Origin: UBA1672 sp963977495
GTDB taxonomy: Bacteria > Pseudomonadota > Alphaproteobacteria > Micavibrionales > Micavibrionaceae
Assembly: GCA_963977495.1 (NCBI GenBank)
Contig: CAXBOT010000011.1
Span: 1 to 14,742 of the forward strand
Length of the DNA: 14,742 nt
Direction: 5' to 3'
Made by a program: the position numbers and the translations under genes. This document shows, in pieces, positions 12,054 to 14,742 of this stretch. Below the pieces are notes generated by a model that made no database searches, was not told the origin of the DNA, and worked only from the letters and a program-made list of their open reading frames with translations. Position 1 is the first letter of the stretch; every line of letters starts with the position of its first letter.

Positions 12054-13421
12054 ATGCAATATATTACACAAAACACGACACTATCTAAACACTATCACAA
12101 GAGCAGAGGAGGGCGCTCAGGTTCTTCAGCCCTTCGTCATTCCATTGAACAGTGTGAGGACTTCACAGGATTAGAGGCTAACGTGAACCGTTATGATCTT
12201 CTCTTGCTGGTTAAACGCATAGGGAAGAAGTCCGGCTTCACCCCACGTATGATTTCATTGCTTGATTATTATATGAGCTTTACGAGAGATTGTGACTGGG
12301 AGCAGGGGAGTTCCCCGATCATCTATCAGTCCCTTTCAAAGACAGCATTAGATAATGGGGTCACAGAACGCCAAATCCAGAAACTAGAAAAGGCCTTGTT
12401 CGAGGCAGGAGCGCTAACATGGCATGATAGTGGCAATCATCGCCGCTATGGAAGACGTGACGATAAGACAGGGCGTATTCTATATGCTTATGGCGTTGAC
12501 CTAACACCATTGGCTTACATGAAAGAACAACTGGAAGAGAAGCTCCAAGAAAAACGCATGTACGATGAAGCGTGGATGGAGACCAAAAGACAGATATCAT
12601 TCTATAGAGGCCAAATCCGCACCATGATGAGCGAGATGGAAATATCCATGGAAGAGGAGGGGATAGATTACAGCCGTGAACTCATTGACCTTCAAAACCA
12701 ATATGATCCTATATCCATTCAAATCAGAACCTCATTAAAGTTGGATAGCACCAGAGAGCTGCTTGCAAAGCATAAGGAACTATATGATACGGCGCGATTC
12801 ACATTAGGTTCACATGTTGATTCTAAGTCATTGAAAGAGATTCATAAAACAAATAAAGGTTCATCCAGAAGCGAACCAGAGTTCATTCACTATAACTCTA
12901 CAATAAAGAAACAATCTAATAAATTAGATACAAATAGAGCTGAAGCTCAAAGCTTTCAAAAAAACAGTAATAATGAAATTTTGGGACAAGAGATCGAACA
13001 AGACAGGCTAGAAGATCATCCAGAAAATGAAGAAGAAGCCTTAATCCTCAAAACAGGATTACAGCATATTACGCTTAAACAAGCCCTCAATGCTTCAAGT
13101 GAGAAGTTCAAAGATCACATGCCGATGGAAGAGCGTCCGATGAACTGGAATGATTTTGTTGAGGCGGCCTACCGAATGAAAGGCGAGCTGATGATTTCTC
13201 AGTCTTCTTGGGCGAAGGCTTGTGGTTTGTTAGGGCGTTCAGGTGCAGCAATTTGTTTACTTCTGACCGATCAAGCGCAGCAAAGGGATATCAAACCCGT
13301 TGAAAAGACTGGTGCTTACTTCAATGCGATGATTAACCGCGCGAAAGAGGGAGAACTTCATCTGCACAAGTCAATCTTTGGGATATTGCAGAAAGAATTT
13401 GGAGACATGGAAGCTGTGTAA
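12054..13421 (+). CDS. repC: Plasmid replication initiator, RepC family
   Basis: The 455-residue protein has the two-domain layout of RepC. The N-terminal winged-helix region (~35-200) includes NRYDLLLLVKRIGKKSGFTPRMISLLDYYMSFTRDCDW, SPIIYQSLSKTALDNGVTERQIQKLEKALFEAGALTWHDSGNHRRYGRRD and YGVDLTPLAY; the S-L-S-x-x-A and R-R-Y-G-x-R-D motifs are characteristic. A coiled region and a polar low-complexity linker (~265-320) follow. The C-terminal domain includes MNWNDFVEAAYRMKGELMISQSSWAKACGLLGRSGAAICLLLTDQ and TGAYFNAMINRAKEGEL. ATG 12054 is the only possible start after a stop at 12021. RepC acts with DnaA to open an origin that usually lies inside its own gene. No repA or repB is present, so this is a solo-RepC replicon; partition may rely on other genes. 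Confidence 0.9.
   Translation: MQYITQNTTLSKHYHKSRGGRSGSSALRHSIEQCEDFTGLEANVNRYDLLLLVKRIGKKSGFTPRMISLLDYYMSFTRDCDWEQGSSPIIYQSLSKTALDNGVTERQIQKLEKALFEAGALTWHDSGNHRRYGRRDDKTGRILYAYGVDLTPLAYMKEQLEEKLQEKRMYDEAWMETKRQISFYRGQIRTMMSEMEISMEEEGIDYSRELIDLQNQYDPISIQIRTSLKLDSTRELLAKHKELYDTARFTLGSHVDSKSLKEIHKTNKGSSRSEPEFIHYNSTIKKQSNKLDTNRAEAQSFQKNSNNEILGQEIEQDRLEDHPENEEEALILKTGLQHITLKQALNASSEKFKDHMPMEERPMNWNDFVEAAYRMKGELMISQSSWAKACGLLGRSGAAICLLLTDQAQQRDIKPVEKTGAYFNAMINRAKEGELHLHKSIFGILQKEFGDMEAV
12815..12990. other. Candidate origin of replication inside repC
   Basis: This part of repC encodes the polar linker and is clearly AT-richer than the flanking coding DNA. It holds three TTCAT repeats (12841-12845, 12860-12864, 12882-12886) and a dyad GGTTC/GAACC (12858-12862/12873-12877). 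In repABC plasmids the RepC binding site and AT-rich melting region lie in the middle of repC, in the equivalent place. The assignment here rests on position and composition. Confidence 0.45.
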
Positions 13422-13463
13422 GGTTAGTCTTAAATAAATACGGAACAGTGAAGGGGAATAAGT

Positions 13464-14294
13464 TTGGATAGAAAATATTACATATGTGTTCTGTTTTTAG
13501 TTTTGTTTATGCCTTTAAAGCACGCTAATGCAATGAGTTGTGTGAAGGAATATTCAACACTTAAAGAAATTTATATGAGGTATGATGTAATATTTTCTGG
13601 ATATGTGAGGCCGAGTAAGACTAAACCTATCACCGAGTTTAAAATTACAGAATTATTTAAAGATAAAATTCGCGGGAGTGATGCAAAAATAGAAAGCCTT
13701 CAATACTTTCATGGCGGTTCTAATTATTTTTGGGGCGTGAATTTACATCTAGTAGACCCTGAAACAGAATATATTTTTTACGGCTCATTTCCTGATGATA
13801 ATGATAAATGGATGATAGGACTTTCTCCGTGTTCAAAAACAAGGCTTTCTCCTGAGGGGCATATTTATCAGTTAAATAAGTGGGCAGAAGATCCTATTCA
13901 GTTTGAAGAAAAGACAGGAAAAACCATTCATTTAATATTTAAGGGCAAGGTTGTTCGTAAAGAAATATCTCAAAAGATAATACTAAAAAATAGGCATATG
14001 ACTCGTGCAATTGCAGACTTTGAAATTCAAGAAATTTATAAGAATAAAGATACTAATCGTGAGACAGAAGAAATCAAAAAAATAACGGCTAGTATTGTAG
14101 GGTGCGAAAAAGAATACGAATTAGGTGAAGAGTATATTGTTTATGCTTATGGAGCATTTTCGTTAGAAGAACCTGAAAATAAATGGAAGCCAAACTTTAG
14201 AAGTACGTGCGGGGGAGCAAGAGGCGCAGATGATTGGAATATAAAGGAACGTTTGAGAAGGTTTGCTCGCGGCAATAGGCATAACAAAGACTAG
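13464..14294 (+). CDS. Secreted protein with two TIMP/netrin-like modules
   Basis: The start is TTG 13464, supported by GAAGGGG 7 nt upstream. The N-terminus is a signal peptide: MDRKYYICVLFLVLFMPLK with a probable cleavage after AHANA-type residues (A-N-A, residue ~23). The mature part looks like two tandem copies of one module. Module 1 has CVKEYSTLKEIYMRYDVIFSGYV, a TEFKITELFKDKI strand, TEYIFYGSF and a closing GLSPCSKT. Module 2 has IHLIFKGKVV, ADFEIQEIYKNK, a GCEKEYELGEEYIVYAYG strand and STCGGARG. This C-(S/T)-…-D-x-(I/V)-F-x-G-x-V…C pattern resembles the TIMP/netrin OB-fold domains of bacterial exported proteins. Its low GC sets it apart from repC. It converges with the MobC-like gene, overlapping by 4 nt. 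Function unknown. Confidence 0.6.
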   Translation: MDRKYYICVLFLVLFMPLKHANAMSCVKEYSTLKEIYMRYDVIFSGYVRPSKTKPITEFKITELFKDKIRGSDAKIESLQYFHGGSNYFWGVNLHLVDPETEYIFYGSFPDDNDKWMIGLSPCSKTRLSPEGHIYQLNKWAEDPIQFEEKTGKTIHLIFKGKVVRKEISQKIILKNRHMTRAIADFEIQEIYKNKDTNRETEEIKKITASIVGCEKEYELGEEYIVYAYGAFSLEEPENKWKPNFRSTCGGARGADDWNIKERLRRFARGNRHNKD

Positions 14295-14638
14295 GTCTTA
14301 TTCTTTTTTATCTCTTCCTTGTGCTTAATCCTGCGAATTTCAGCCTCGGTCTTTGGTAAGGGATCAAGATCGAATAAGCTACGTTCTTTGTCTCCAATAA
14401 CATATTCATCAATCAAACTTGCGAGCTTTTTGGCGAAGTCTGAATTGGGATTTTTGCGCATGTGGAATCCGGCCAGTGCCCCCATGATAACTTTACGGCG
14501 TGTGTCGCGTTTGCGCTCTGCCAGTTTTTCACGGGCTGTGAGGTCTGCGAGTTGAGCATCAATCTGATCAATCTTCTTTTGATAAGCTTGAATAATGGCT
14601 TCGCGTTTTTCTGCGAGTGTCTTTTCTTTGTTGTTCAT
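14291..14638 (-). CDS. MobC-like mobilization accessory protein
   Basis: From ATG 14638 the protein has 115 residues. A helix MNNKEKTLAEKREAIIQAYQ leads to a coiled coil (KKIDQIDAQLADLTAREKLAER), then KRDTRRKVIMGALAGFHMRK, FAKKLASLIDEY and RSLFDLDPLP. A coiled coil followed by (K/R)-x-D-T-R-R-K-x-x-x-G-A and a closing R-x-L-F-(D/G)-L is typical of small relaxosome proteins encoded divergently from MOBQ relaxases. These bind oriT DNA and help the relaxase reach its nick site. Start 14638 is preferred over 14668 because AGGA lies 7 nt upstream, while 14668 has no ribosome binding site. Transcription points away from the candidate oriT at 14651-14738. Confidence 0.7.
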   Translation of the reverse strand: MNNKEKTLAEKREAIIQAYQKKIDQIDAQLADLTAREKLAERKRDTRRKVIMGALAGFHMRKNPNSDFAKKLASLIDEYVIGDKERSLFDLDPLPKTEAEIRRIKHKEEIKKNKT

Positions 14639-14650
14639 GTCAGAATCCTG

Positions 14651-14738
14651 CACCAGTGTTATGCCCATCGAAAAATTATGGTGGTTGGTAAGCGTACGGT
14701 GAAGGCCGTCTATTTTGATTTTTCGACTGGTGTCCAGT
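14651..14738. other. Candidate origin of transfer (oriT)
   Basis: TAAGCGTACGGT (14689-14700), preceded by GG, resembles the MOBQ nick region (TAAGTGCGCCCT) at several positions. It is flanked by a 7-bp inverted repeat CACCAGT (14651-14657)/ACTGGTG (14726-14732), and a hairpin ACTGG-TGT-CCAGT lies at 14726-14738. In RSF1010-type plasmids oriT sits between the divergent mobC and mobA genes, which is where this lies if the missing relaxase start is beyond the right edge. Confidence 0.4.
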
Positions 14739-14742
14739 TATG

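Noticed and set aside
14740..14742. ATG at the last three bases as the relaxase start
   Set aside because: There is no ribosome binding site and no following sequence. If the ends are simply joined the frame does not lead into the relaxase frame at base 3.
1..14742. CRISPR array, tRNA or rRNA genes
   Set aside because: No regularly spaced direct repeats of CRISPR length, no cloverleaf with a GTTCRANNC arm and no rRNA-like stretch were seen on either strand by eye.

Overview
This window looks like a segment of a mobilizable accessory replicon, most likely a plasmid of an alphaproteobacterium. The main evidence is a stand-alone RepC-type replication initiator (12054-13421), a family confined largely to Alphaproteobacteria. 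At the two edges lie the halves of a MOBQ-type mobilization module: the C-terminal part of a MobA/MobL-like relaxase runs in from the left edge, and a small MobC-like gene pointing away from a candidate oriT sits at the right edge. This suggests that the missing relaxase N-terminus lies outside the window, or across a circular junction that is not represented. Base composition is mosaic: the mobilization, TetR and repC parts are of moderate GC, while the Abi gene, the downstream minus-strand genes and the secreted-protein gene are clearly AT-richer.

Layout from left to right. (1) 3-1082: relaxase C-terminal coiled coil with 45-residue repeats. (2) 1083-1495: a weak small ORF and a GC-rich inverted repeat. 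(3) 1496-3503: a TetR/NemR-like regulator followed by a putative operon of a membrane protein, a SnoaL-like protein and a 4-oxalocrotonate-tautomerase-like protein. Three copies of a GGAC-GA-GGT palindrome mark the regulator's own promoter and the operon promoter. (4) 3504-4919: a decayed Tn3-family transposase gene whose left edge truncates the tautomerase gene. (5) 5001-8395: a small FimB-like tyrosine recombinase with one catalytic arginine replaced by cysteine, followed 2 nt later by a 932-residue SF2 helicase with two predicted membrane segments. (6) 8413-9645: an unrecognised 54-codon ORF, a compact promoter-hairpin-T-tract element that looks like a small RNA, and an AbiF/AbiD (Abi_2, HEPN) abortive-infection protein. 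(7) 9729-10886, minus strand: a HigB/HigA-like toxin-antitoxin pair and two small genes in one operon, with a clear promoter and palindromic operator. (8) 11030-13421: a HTH plus coiled-coil plasmid-maintenance protein (minus), a control region with DnaA boxes, a terminator and a candidate antisense RNA, then repC. (9) 13464-14294: a secreted protein with two TIMP/netrin-like modules. (10) 14291-14742: the MobC-like gene and candidate oriT.

In functional terms the element combines replication (RepC, coiled-coil DNA-binding protein), stability (HigBA-like pair), transfer (relaxase, MobC-like protein, oriT) and cargo. The cargo is an electrophile-response-like operon, a helicase and an Abi_2 protein that together resemble a small defence island, and an exported protein. 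The best candidates for something undescribed are the recombinase-membrane-helicase pair next to the Abi_2 gene and its putative small RNA, and the control region of the solo repC gene with a dispersed GCTAACA heptamer.
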